Shown one piece after another: positions 34,414 through 41,765 of a stretch of 64,000 nt of DNA. This DNA is from Palsa-892 sp035556215 (lineage in GTDB: Bacteria > Pseudomonadota > Alphaproteobacteria > Rhizobiales > Xanthobacteraceae): positions 13,122 through 77,121 of the forward strand of contig DATMFI010000043.1 in assembly GCA_035556215.1 (NCBI GenBank), read 5' to 3'. The notes beneath the pieces were generated by a model. It saw nothing but the letters and a program-made list of their open reading frames with translations. It did no database searches and was not told where the DNA came from. The stretch's first letter is position 1; each line of letters starts with the position of its first letter. Made by a program: the position numbers and the translations under genes.

Positions 34414-35382
34414 CTATGACGGAGGCTGCCAGAGCGCCAAAAGCCCGTCAAGGCGCGCGGCACCGCCCAGGTTGGCCACGGTGCCGCTCGCGAGCAGCGT
34501 GGCAAGCGAAGGTAACCCCATCTCGCCCGCTGCCCAGCTCAGCGCCGAAAGCCAGCGAAACGAGGAGCCGAGCTGGCGGGTTTTCCAGTCGCGCACCGGC
34601 AGGCTCTCGCTGACGTTCTTGTTCTTCGCGAGCCAGTTACGCGCGGCCCGCTCGTCGCCGATCTGATCGATCATGCGGAGCGGCAGCGCCTGGCTGGCGG
34701 TAAAGACACGGCCATCGGAGGCGGATTTGAGTTGCGCGTCGTTCAGCTCGCGCCGCTCCTTCACGAGGTCCTTGAACCAGCCATAGCTGTCCTCGACGAG
34801 ACTCATGATAGCCGCGCGCGCTTCCGGGCTCGTCGGCGAATAGCCGTTGGGGGATGCCTTGAGCGGCGACGATTTTATTTCCTCGACGCTGACGCCGATA
34901 TGTTTCAGCGCCTCGCCGAAATTCGGATACTGGAAAATGACGCCGACCGAGCCGATCAAGGCATTCCTCGGCGCGAAGATGCGGTCGGAAGCGAGCGCCA
35001 CGATATAGGCGCCGGAAGCGCCGATGCCCTCGACGACGGCGACGACCGGTTTCTTTTCGGCGAGCCGCCGGATCGCGTGATACAGCGCCTCGGAACCGGC
35101 GACCGTGCCGCCGGGACTGTCGATCGAAAGGATCACGGCTTTTGCGCCCGACTTCGAAATATCGTCGAGCATCTTGATGCGGTCGCGATCGTTGCGGATG
35201 AGGCCGCCGATATTGACGCGCGCAACGTGCGCGCTCGAAGTCGAAGCGAATCGCTTGCCGCCGTAAGCAAAGCCGAGTGCACCGAGCGCCGCCACCACGG
35301 CGACCAGCGCGAGGACGCGCCAGAAGGTCACCTTGCGGCGCAGCCGGCGGCGATCAACGATCGAATCGATCTCTTGTGACAT
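34414..35382 (-). CDS. sppA: Signal peptide peptidase SppA (36K type)
   Basis: Membrane-bound serine protease that degrades released signal peptides. The 322-aa product has one N-terminal membrane anchor (VTFWRVLALVAVVAALGALGF), then a ClpP-like fold with the nucleophile Ser in EGIGASGAYIVALASD (about residue 123) and the general-base Lys in KSSPLKASPNG (about 175). The ATG at 35382 is chosen because it follows GGAGAAAGG; another ATG lies 15 bp upstream. Short SppA with a single repeat is usual outside enterobacteria. Confidence 0.93.
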   Translation of the reverse strand: MSQEIDSIVDRRRLRRKVTFWRVLALVAVVAALGALGFAYGGKRFASTSSAHVARVNIGGLIRNDRDRIKMLDDISKSGAKAVILSIDSPGGTVAGSEALYHAIRRLAEKKPVVAVVEGIGASGAYIVALASDRIFAPRNALIGSVGVIFQYPNFGEALKHIGVSVEEIKSSPLKASPNGYSPTSPEARAAIMSLVEDSYGWFKDLVKERRELNDAQLKSASDGRVFTASQALPLRMIDQIGDERAARNWLAKNKNVSESLPVRDWKTRQLGSSFRWLSALSWAAGEMGLPSLATLLASGTVANLGGAARLDGLLALWQPPS

Positions 35383-35449
35383 GGGGCCTTTCTCCATCGG
35401 GCGAAAGCGCGCTCGCAGACTAGCCTTCTCGAAGTGGCGGCATCAAGGC

Positions 35450-35491
35450 GCTCACTGAAACGCAAACGGCCGGCGCATTGTGCGCCGGCCG
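35450..35491 (-). terminator. Intrinsic terminator of rpsA
   Basis: An 11-bp perfect GC-rich stem (CGGCCGGCGCA at 35467-35477, TGCGCCGGCCG at 35481-35491) with a 3-base loop lies 40 bp after the rpsA stop. On the minus strand it is followed by GTTTGCGTTTC, a T-rich but interrupted tail. It probably terminates rpsA transcription and partly isolates sppA. Confidence 0.75.
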
Positions 35492-35530
35492 CTCGCCGGT
35501 CGATAAAACGCGTGTGTTGATGCGCCGCGT

Positions 35531-37243
35531 TTACTCTTCCTTTTCCTTGCTGCGATTGAGCGCCTTGCCGAGGATGTCGCCGAGCGTCGCGCCCGAATCG
35601 GACGAGCCGTACTGCGCGACCGCTTCCTTCTCTTCGGCGATCTCGAGCGCCTTCACCGAGACGGTGATCTTGCGGCTGCGCTTGTCGTAGGAGATGACGC
35701 GAGCGTCGATCTTCTCGCCCACCGCGAAACGGTCGGCGCGCTGTTCGTTACGATCGCGCGACAGCTCCGAACGCTTGATGAAGGTTACGATGTCGCTGCC
35801 GGCGATCTTCACATCGACGCCGGCATCCTTGACGTCGACGATCTCGCAGGTGACGACCGCGCCCTTGCGGAACTCGGCGCTGGCATCGTCGCCGCCGGCA
35901 TCGCCGGAAAGCTGCTTGATGCCGAGCGAAATGCGCTCCTTCTCGACATCGACGTCGAGCACCTGGGCGCTCACCATATCGCCCTTCTTGTATTCCTCGA
36001 TGACCTGCTCGCCGGGGCGGCTCCAGTCGAGATCCGAAAGATGGACCATGCCGTCGACGTCGCCATCGAGGCCGAGGAACAGACCGAATTCGGTCTTGTT
36101 CTTGACCTCGCCTTCCACGGTCGAACCGACCGGATGCTTCTCGGCGAAGGCTTCCCAGGGATTGGGCAGCGTCTGCTTGAGGCCGAGCGAGATGCGGCGC
36201 TTGATCGGATCGACCTCAATGACCGAGACCTCGACTTCCTGCGAAGTCGAGACGAGCTTGCCCGGATGGACGTTCTTCTTGGTCCAGGACATTTCCGAAA
36301 CGTGCACCAATCCTTCGATGCCCGGCTCGAGCTCGACGAAAGCGCCGTAGTCGGTGATGTTGGTGACGCGGCCCTTGACCCGGGCGTTGACCGGATACTT
36401 GCCTTCGATGCCTTCCCAGGGATCGCCCTGCAGCTGCTTCATGCCGAGCGAGATGCGATGCGTCTCGTGGTTGATCTTGATGATCTTGACCTTGACCGTT
36501 TGTCCAATCGTCAGCACGTCGGTCGGATGATTGACGCGGCGCCACGCGATATCGGTGACGTGCAGCAGGCCGTCGATGCCGCCGAGATCGACGAACGCAC
36601 CGTAGTCGGTGATGTTCTTGACGACGCCGTCGATCACCTGACCTTCTTCCAGCGACGAAACGAGTTCCTGACGCTGGCCGGCGCGGGTCTCCTCGAGCAC
36701 CGTGCGGCGCGAGACGACGATGTTGCCGCGGCGGCGATCCATCTTCAGGATCTGGAACTGCTGCGGCGAGTTCATCAGCGAGCCGAGATCGCGGATCGGG
36801 CGGATGTCGACCTGCGAACGCGGCAGAAACGCGACGGCGCCGTCGAGATCGACGGTGTAGCCGCCCTTCACGGAATTGAAGATGACGCCCGTGACCTTCT
36901 CGTTGGCGTTGAACGCCTTCTCGAGCTTGACCCAGCTTTCCTCGCGGCGCGCCTTGTCGCGCGAGAGAACCGCTTCACCGAGCGCGTTTTCGACGCGCTC
37001 CAGGTAAACCTCGACCTCGTCGCCGACCTTGAGCGAGGAATCGCGGCCCGGACCCGAGAATTCCCGCACCGGCACGCGGCCTTCGGTCTTGAGACCGATG
37101 TCGATGACGGCGATGTCCTTCTCGATCGCGACGACACGGCCCTTGACGACCGACCCTTCCTGGACGTCGTGCGAGCCGTAGGATTCTTCGAGCAGTGCCG
37201 CGAAATCTTCGCGGCTCGGGTTCTGAGCGGTAGCAGCGGGCAT
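35531..37243 (-). CDS. rpsA: 30S ribosomal protein S1
   Basis: mRNA-binding protein of the 30S subunit needed for initiation on structured leaders. The 570-aa product consists of six S1 OB-fold repeats; the typical strand pattern recurs, e.g. GSVVKGRVVAIEKDIAVIDIG, GVVKNITDYGAFVDLGG, GRVTNITDYGAFVELE and GEVKNKTEFGLFLGLDG (each quoted up to 20 residues). The ATG is preceded by AGGAGA. Order aroA-cmk-rpsA is the classic one. The downstream hairpin gives a terminator. Confidence 0.96.
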   Translation of the reverse strand: MPAATAQNPSREDFAALLEESYGSHDVQEGSVVKGRVVAIEKDIAVIDIGLKTEGRVPVREFSGPGRDSSLKVGDEVEVYLERVENALGEAVLSRDKARREESWVKLEKAFNANEKVTGVIFNSVKGGYTVDLDGAVAFLPRSQVDIRPIRDLGSLMNSPQQFQILKMDRRRGNIVVSRRTVLEETRAGQRQELVSSLEEGQVIDGVVKNITDYGAFVDLGGIDGLLHVTDIAWRRVNHPTDVLTIGQTVKVKIIKINHETHRISLGMKQLQGDPWEGIEGKYPVNARVKGRVTNITDYGAFVELEPGIEGLVHVSEMSWTKKNVHPGKLVSTSQEVEVSVIEVDPIKRRISLGLKQTLPNPWEAFAEKHPVGSTVEGEVKNKTEFGLFLGLDGDVDGMVHLSDLDWSRPGEQVIEEYKKGDMVSAQVLDVDVEKERISLGIKQLSGDAGGDDASAEFRKGAVVTCEIVDVKDAGVDVKIAGSDIVTFIKRSELSRDRNEQRADRFAVGEKIDARVISYDKRSRKITVSVKALEIAEEKEAVAQYGSSDSGATLGDILGKALNRSKEKEE

Positions 37244-37432
37244 TGGTTCTCCTGGTTGCGTTAAAACGATGAATGTCGAATGCGTGAAACCCGGCGCGCG
37301 CTCGGACCAAGCCCGAACCCCGCCGGATGAATTTCGTTGCCCGGCTTGCCGCCGGGCGGATGTCCTTGATCGTTCCGGATCGCCGCAAGCGGACGGCGCG
37401 GGGCGGGCTTGCCTCCAACAGACGAGAACAGG

Positions 37433-38071
37433 TTAACGCCGCTCTCGGCCCGCCCGGGCAGCCTCCACAATGGAAAGCGCGGCCCGGAATACGGCTTCTA
37501 TATCCAAATGGGTGGTATCGAGCAAGACGGCGTCCCGCGCGGGCATCAATGGGGCGACGGACCGGCCGGAATCCCGGGCGTCACGGCCCTTGATCGTCGC
37601 GAGAACCTCCTCAAAGCGCACGTTTTCGCCCTTTTGGCTGAGCTCGCGAAAACGGCGCTCGGCTCGCACTTCCGCGGAGGCCTCGATGAAAATCTTAACG
37701 TCGGCATTCGGCGCGATCACAGTGCCCGTATCGCGGCCGTCAAGGACGGCACCGCCCGGCTGGCTCACGAAATCTTTTTGCAGCTTGAGCAGCGCTTCGC
37801 GCACGGACGGCATCGCCGCGACTTTGGAGGCGGCATCGCCAACGCCTTTTTCCTTCAGGCGAGCCGGATCGAGTGCCGCGAGTTTCAATCCGCGGGCGGC
37901 CGCGGTTGCGGCGGCGACATCGTCGAGCGGCGTCGCGGTATCGATGAGCGCGCGGGCGACCGCGCGATAGAGCAGCCCGGTATCGAGATGCGGCAGGTTG
38001 AAATGCGCGGCGAGGCGGCGCGCGAGCGTTCCCTTGCCGGATGCCGCAGGACCGTCGATCGCGATAATCAT
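37433..38071 (-). CDS. cmk: Cytidylate kinase
   Basis: Phosphorylates CMP and dCMP. The 212-aa product begins MIIAIDGPAASGKGTLARRL, containing the P-loop GPAASGKGT, then HLDTGLLYRAVA and DGRDTGTVIAPNADVKIF, all diagnostic of bacterial CMP kinase. The ATG shares one base with the aroA stop (TGATG), so the two are coupled. A 189-bp gap follows before rpsA. Confidence 0.95.
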   Translation of the reverse strand: MIIAIDGPAASGKGTLARRLAAHFNLPHLDTGLLYRAVARALIDTATPLDDVAAATAAARGLKLAALDPARLKEKGVGDAASKVAAMPSVREALLKLQKDFVSQPGGAVLDGRDTGTVIAPNADVKIFIEASAEVRAERRFRELSQKGENVRFEEVLATIKGRDARDSGRSVAPLMPARDAVLLDTTHLDIEAVFRAALSIVEAARAGRERR

Positions 38072-39411
38072 CAGGCGATGTCCGCGCCGAGCGAGCGCAT
38101 GAGACCGGTGAAATCCGGGAAGCTCGTCGCGATGAATGCCGAGTCGTCGATCCGCACCGGCGTGTCGCTCGCAAGCCCCATCATCAGGAACGACATGGCG
38201 ATGCGATGATCCATGTGCGTTTCGACTTCGCCGCCGCCGGGCGCGCGGCCCTTGCCGTGGACAATCAGATCGTCGCCGTGAATTTCATGGGAAACGCCGT
38301 TCGCCTTGAGGCCCGCGGCGACCGCTGCAAGCCGATCCGATTCCTTGACGCGCAGTTCCGAAAGCCCGCGCATGACGGTGTCGCCTTCGGCAAAGGACGC
38401 GATCACCGCGAGGATCGGATATTCGTCGATCATCGACGGCGCGCGCTCGGCAGGCACCTCGACGCCTTTGAGTTGCGATGCGCGCACGCGCAGATCGACA
38501 ACCGTTTCGCCGCTCTCGTCGCGGCGCGCGAGTTCTTCGATATTCGCGCCCATTTCCTTCAATGTGGCGAGCAGGCCGGTGCGCGACGGGTTATCGAGCA
38601 GCCCTTCGAGCACGAGGTCGGAATCCCTGACGATGAGCGCCGCGGCAATCGGAAATGCCGCCGAAGAAGGATCGGCAGGCACGCGAATCTTTTGCGGCGT
38701 GAGTTCGGGACGGCCTTTCAGCGTGATGCGCCGGCCATGGGCGCCATGCGGCGTCACATTCACTTCGGCACCGAAATGCGTGAGCATCCGCTCGGTATGA
38801 TCGCGCGTCGCTTCGCGCTCGATCACCGTCGTCTCGCCGGGCGCGGCAAGACCGCAGAGCAGCACCGCCGACTTCACCTGCGCCGACGGCACGGGGGATT
38901 CATATTCGATCGGCATCGGATCGCGCGCGCCGCGAATCCTGATCGGCAGCCTGCCGCCATCGGCCTGTTCGAGAATCTCGGTGCCCATCTTCGCCAGTGG
39001 ATCGAGGACGCGGCGCATCGGGCGAGAGCGCAAGCTCGCATCGCCGTCGAACACCGTCTCGATCGGGTGGCCCGCGACGAGTCCCATCATCAGCCGCACG
39101 CCGGTGCCGGAATTGCCGAAGTCGATTTTATCCTGCGGCTTGAGAAGCGAGCCCAGTCCCGCGCCGGCGATCCGCCACGCGCCTGGCCCCTTGCGTTCGA
39201 CGACAGCGCCCAGCTGGCCGCAGGCTTTGGCGGTGGCAAGGACGTCCTCGCCTTCCAGCAAGCCCTCGATCTCGCTTTGGCCGACGGCGAGCAGCCCGAA
39301 CAAAAGCGCCCGGTGCGAAATCGACTTGTCGCCGGGGATACGCAGACGCCCCCGGATGGGGCCGGACCGGCGAGCGGTAAGCGGGGTTTTTGATGCGGCG
39401 CGATGGGTCAC
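38071..39411 (-). CDS. aroA: 3-phosphoshikimate 1-carboxyvinyltransferase (EPSP synthase)
   Basis: Shikimate-pathway enzyme that joins PEP to shikimate 3-phosphate. The 446-aa product shows RIPGDKSISHRALL, DFGNSGTGVRLMMGL, SAQVKSAVLLCG, PADPSSAAFPIAAAL, RAPSMIDEYPILAV and the MDHRIAMSF motif. Overall it resembles class II (CP4-like) enzymes, but the residue equivalent to CP4 Ala100 / E. coli Gly96 is Gly (G102). The start is GTG at 39411 (MTHRAASKTP); upstream in-frame sequence is Arg-rich and unsupported. Confidence 0.94.
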   Translation of the reverse strand: MTHRAASKTPLTARRSGPIRGRLRIPGDKSISHRALLFGLLAVGQSEIEGLLEGEDVLATAKACGQLGAVVERKGPGAWRIAGAGLGSLLKPQDKIDFGNSGTGVRLMMGLVAGHPIETVFDGDASLRSRPMRRVLDPLAKMGTEILEQADGGRLPIRIRGARDPMPIEYESPVPSAQVKSAVLLCGLAAPGETTVIEREATRDHTERMLTHFGAEVNVTPHGAHGRRITLKGRPELTPQKIRVPADPSSAAFPIAAALIVRDSDLVLEGLLDNPSRTGLLATLKEMGANIEELARRDESGETVVDLRVRASQLKGVEVPAERAPSMIDEYPILAVIASFAEGDTVMRGLSELRVKESDRLAAVAAGLKANGVSHEIHGDDLIVHGKGRAPGGGEVETHMDHRIAMSFLMMGLASDTPVRIDDSAFIATSFPDFTGLMRSLGADIA

Positions 39412-39512
39412 GATGCGTTCACGATGTGCGGCAGTTTGTTGCCGCGAGGCTCTAGCATGGGCCCGATAGGCCGTCACGGCGCGGCGGGAGCGCATTTTCA
39501 GGCGCAGCGGGC

Positions 39513-39541
39513 TTGACAGGGGTTGGGGCTCCGTTCAATGG
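39513..39541 (+). promoter_or_regulatory. Candidate promoter of the FYDLN-protein gene
   Basis: A perfect -35 hexamer TTGACA (39513-39518) is followed after 17 bp by CAATGG (39536-39541), a weak -10. It lies in the 162-bp gap between divergent aroA and the downstream gene, 33 bp before its ATG. Confidence 0.45.
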
Positions 39542-39573
39542 GAACACCCGATTTTCATGAACAAGAAGGAGCG

Positions 39574-39975
39574 ATGGCTGTGGCGAAGCCGGAGCTTGGC
39601 ATCAAGCGTCAATGCGCAAATTGCGGCGCAAAATTCTACGACCTGGCGAAGACCCCGATCGTCTGCCCGAAGTGCGGTACGGTCTATGAGGTGACGGCTG
39701 CAGCGCGCCGGACGGCAGCGAAAGCAGCGGCCTCGGAAGCCCAGGAAGCACCGGTTGTGGATCCCGAGACGGTTTCGCTCGAGGAGGTCGCCGAACAGGA
39801 GAAGCGGAAATCTTCCGCCAAGGGCGCCTCGCCCGATGTCGATGCCGATAGCGAGGACGACGTCGAGGACACCGATGCCGATGACGATACTTTCCTCGAA
39901 GAGGAGGAAGAAGAAACCGGCGATGTTTCCGACCTGATCGGCGAAGGCATCGACAAAAAAGAAGAAGAGACTTGA
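39574..39975 (+). CDS. TIGR02300/FYDLN acidic zinc-ribbon protein
   Basis: Alphaproteobacterial protein of unknown function. The 133-aa product has an N-terminal zinc ribbon with two CxxC pairs (CANCGAKFYDL and CPKCGTVYEV), the FYDL motif that names the family, a basic Ala-rich linker, and a long acidic C-terminal half rich in Asp and Glu. The shape suggests a nucleic-acid or protein adaptor, but no activity is established. The ATG at 39574 follows AAGGAG. It lies upstream of tRNA-Ala. Confidence 0.88.
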   Translation: MAVAKPELGIKRQCANCGAKFYDLAKTPIVCPKCGTVYEVTAAARRTAAKAAASEAQEAPVVDPETVSLEEVAEQEKRKSSAKGASPDVDADSEDDVEDTDADDDTFLEEEEEETGDVSDLIGEGIDKKEEET

Positions 39976-40005
39976 GCGCGGCCGCGTGCCGTGCTTGAGA
40001 ACTGC

Positions 40006-40029
40006 CCCGGCACCGAATTCCGTGCCGGG
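40006..40029. repeat. Hairpin after the FYDLN gene
   Basis: CCCGGCAC (40006-40013) and GTGCCGGG (40022-40029) form an 8-bp perfect stem with an 8-base loop containing an EcoRI-like GAATTC. It lies 30 bp after the stop codon and before tRNA-Ala. No T-run follows, so it may be a transcript-end stabiliser or a Rho-dependent stop rather than an intrinsic terminator. Confidence 0.4.
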
Positions 40030-40114
40030 TGCCGCCGAAGCGATGAGGTCGCTTTCCTGAACGAAAGCCTTCATCGTTCCCACACCGGAAGATAACCGGA
40101 TTTGGCGGCCGCGT

Positions 40115-40190
40115 GGGGCCATAGCTCAGCTGGGAGAGCGCCTGCATGGCATGCAGGAGGTCGGCGGTTCGATCCCGCCTGGCTCCACCA
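40115..40190 (+). tRNA. tRNA-Ala (anticodon GGC)
   Basis: A complete 76-nt cloverleaf with encoded CCA. The acceptor GGGGCCA pairs with TGGCTCC (one G-T), the D arm contains AGCTCAGCTGGGAGAGC, the anticodon stem CCTGC/GCAGG encloses ATGGCAT, giving GGC, and the T arm contains GGTTCGATCCC. It reads codon GCC and, with wobble, GCU. Confidence 0.97.
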
Positions 40191-40281
40191 ATTCCTTTCA
40201 TCCGGCCTTGATCCAGCCGGCCCTGCCCGGATACCCGATCCGCCAATCCACACGCCTTTTCTGCCTTTAGCCGGGGTCTTC

Positions 40282-40331
40282 TGGCCTGCTCTTGTGGCCT
40301 GCTCTTGCGGCGGGTTCCCGCGACCCCATAT
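40282..40331 (+). promoter_or_regulatory. RpoH (sigma-32)-type heat-shock promoter of hsp20
   Basis: CTTGCGG (40304-40310), a 13-bp spacer and CCCCATAT (40324-40331) match the sigma-32 pattern CTTGAAA-N11-16-CCCCATNT closely, especially in the -10. The predicted start near 40338 gives a leader of about 75 nt. A 13-bp unit TGGCCTGCTCTTG is tandemly repeated at 40282-40294 and 40295-40307, so a second CTTG lies one unit upstream. Confidence 0.7.
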
Positions 40332-40387
40332 TTAGGCAGTAGGAAACCCGATGTTTTCCGCCGGGGCGCCTTCAAGGGCCCCGCCGA

Positions 40388-40411
40388 CAAAGTCGCTTGA
40401 TGAGGGCTTTG
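40388..40411 (+). promoter_or_regulatory. SD-masking hairpin before hsp20; candidate RNA thermometer
   Basis: In the predicted leader CAAAGTC (40388-40394) can pair with GGCTTTG (40405-40411), seven pairs with one G-U, loop of 10 nt. The stem's 3' arm and loop end hold GAGGG (40402-40406), the only plausible Shine-Dalgarno, and the stem ends 2 bases before the ATG. An upstream hairpin (CGGGGC...GCCCCG, about 40363-40386) may stack next to it. Small SD-masking hairpins control hsp20 genes in rhizobia (ROSE elements); this one is proposed from base pairing only. Confidence 0.45.
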
Positions 40412-40413
40412 CA

Positions 40414-40848
40414 ATGAGCAGGATGCCTACGCTTTCCAGCCCGTTTCTTCTCGGCTTCGAGGAGATCGAGCGGGCGCTCGACCGGGTCGCCAAGGCGGCT
40501 GACGGTTACCCGCCCTATAACATCGAGCGCATCGCGCGAACCGGCAGCCATCCCGAACGGCTGCGGATCACGCTCGCCGTCGCGGGATTTTCCCGCGAGG
40601 AAATCGACATCACGGTCGAGGAGAACGAACTCGTGATCCGCGGCCGTCAGAAAGAACCGGAACAAACGCGGGTCTTTCTCCATCGCGGCATCGCCGCGCG
40701 GCAGTTCCAGCGCACGTTTCTGCTTGCCGATGGCATGCGGGTCGCGGGCGCGGATCTCGCCGACGGATTGCTGACGATCGATGTCGAACGGCTCGAGGAA
40801 AAACGTTCCATCCGCCGTATTGAAATTTCGGCGGCTGCAACGAAGTAA
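40414..40848 (+). CDS. Hsp20 small heat-shock protein
   Basis: ATP-independent holdase of the alpha-crystallin type. The 144-aa product has an N-terminal region MSRMPTLSSPFLLGFEEIERALDRV similar to IbpA-type rhizobial proteins (quoted in part), the alpha-crystallin domain with YNIERI, LRITLAVAGFSREEIDITV, ENELVIRGRQ and the closing GLLTIDVER, and a short C-terminal tail with the IEI-type anchor (RRIEIS). The ATG at 40414 was chosen on this N-terminus and the GAGGG upstream. A sigma-32-like promoter precedes it; DUF1150 follows after 21 bp. Confidence 0.93.
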   Translation: MSRMPTLSSPFLLGFEEIERALDRVAKAADGYPPYNIERIARTGSHPERLRITLAVAGFSREEIDITVEENELVIRGRQKEPEQTRVFLHRGIAARQFQRTFLLADGMRVAGADLADGLLTIDVERLEEKRSIRRIEISAAATK

Positions 40849-40869
40849 GTGGAAAGGAGTTAGCGTGTC

Positions 40870-41133
40870 ATGACCGAGAACCAACACGACGCTGCTGTGA
40901 AGCTGACGCCCGAAGCATTCGCCGTTTTGGGCGGCGGAGAGATTGCCTATGTCAAAACCGTCCGTTCCGAGGACGTGAAGGGCATGTTCCCGCAGGCGCC
41001 GACGATGGCGCCGGGCATACAGCTCTTTGCGCTACATGCGGCAGACGGCACGCCGATCATTCTCACCGATAGCCGCGAATCGGCGATCGCGAGCGCGCGC
41101 GAGCACGAGCTCAGCACCGTCAGCTTGCACTAA
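40870..41133 (+). CDS. DUF1150 family protein
   Basis: Small 87-aa protein of unknown function, standing right after hsp20 as is usual in Alphaproteobacteria. It has the family features LTPEAFAVLGGGEIAYVKTV and a C-terminal DGTPIILTDSRESAIASA (quoted in part), suggesting a small alpha/beta fold. No signal peptide or membrane segment. SD AAAGGAG lies a little far (about 11 nt) from the ATG. Co-expression with hsp20 on heat shock is likely by position. Confidence 0.85.
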   Translation: MTENQHDAAVKLTPEAFAVLGGGEIAYVKTVRSEDVKGMFPQAPTMAPGIQLFALHAADGTPIILTDSRESAIASAREHELSTVSLH

Positions 41134-41139
41134 ATAAAA

Positions 41140-41604
41140 TCAAGCCGCGCTGGATACCGGCGGCGCGATCAGAACCTGGTAAAGTTTCTGAGCGTCGCCG
41201 GTGGCGCGCAATTTCTCCGCCGTCTTGTCGTCGCGCAGAAGCCGCGCGATCAGCGCAAGCGCCTTCAAGTGATCGGCGCCGGCATCTTCGGGCGCCAGCA
41301 GCAGGAAAATCAGATCGACCGGCTTGCCGTCGAGCGATTCGAAATCGACCGGCGTTTCGAGCCGCGCGAACACCCCATGAATCCGTGAAAGATTCGGCAG
41401 CTTGCCGTGCGGAATCGCCACGCCATTGCCGACGCCGGTCGAGCCCAGACGCTCCCGTTGCAGGAGGGTCTCGAAAATTTTCCGGCTGTCTTGCCCCGTG
41501 AGTCGAGCGGCGTGTGCCGCCAATTCCTGAATCGCAGACTTCTTGTTGTTTGCTTTCAGCGAGGGGAAGACCGCATCGGATGTGAGAATATCAGCGAGCG
41601 GCAT
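41140..41604 (-). CDS. ptsN: PTS IIA-like nitrogen-regulatory protein PtsN (EIIA-Ntr)
   Basis: Terminal phosphoacceptor of the nitrogen PTS, which regulates potassium transport and stress responses by its phosphorylation state. The 154-aa product carries the phosphorylated histidine in GNGVAIPHGKLP (H66) and the ERLGSTGVG segment typical of EIIA-Ntr. It is the third gene of the usual rpoN locus, but the hpf/raiA gene that normally lies between rpoN and ptsN is missing here. Confidence 0.94.
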   Translation of the reverse strand: MPLADILTSDAVFPSLKANNKKSAIQELAAHAARLTGQDSRKIFETLLQRERLGSTGVGNGVAIPHGKLPNLSRIHGVFARLETPVDFESLDGKPVDLIFLLLAPEDAGADHLKALALIARLLRDDKTAEKLRATGDAQKLYQVLIAPPVSSAA

Positions 41605-41765
41605 GGCCTTTGTTTCCTGCGATCCCGTCGTTGGAACCGCATTTTACGTACGACTGCTGCTTGAAAGCGCGGGACCATAAGGGGGGTCTCCCAAAGGGTC
41701 AATGGGCTTGTCCGCCATCAACTTCGAACCGCTCCAAATGTTGCGGCGAAGCGATCATGGCGCGC

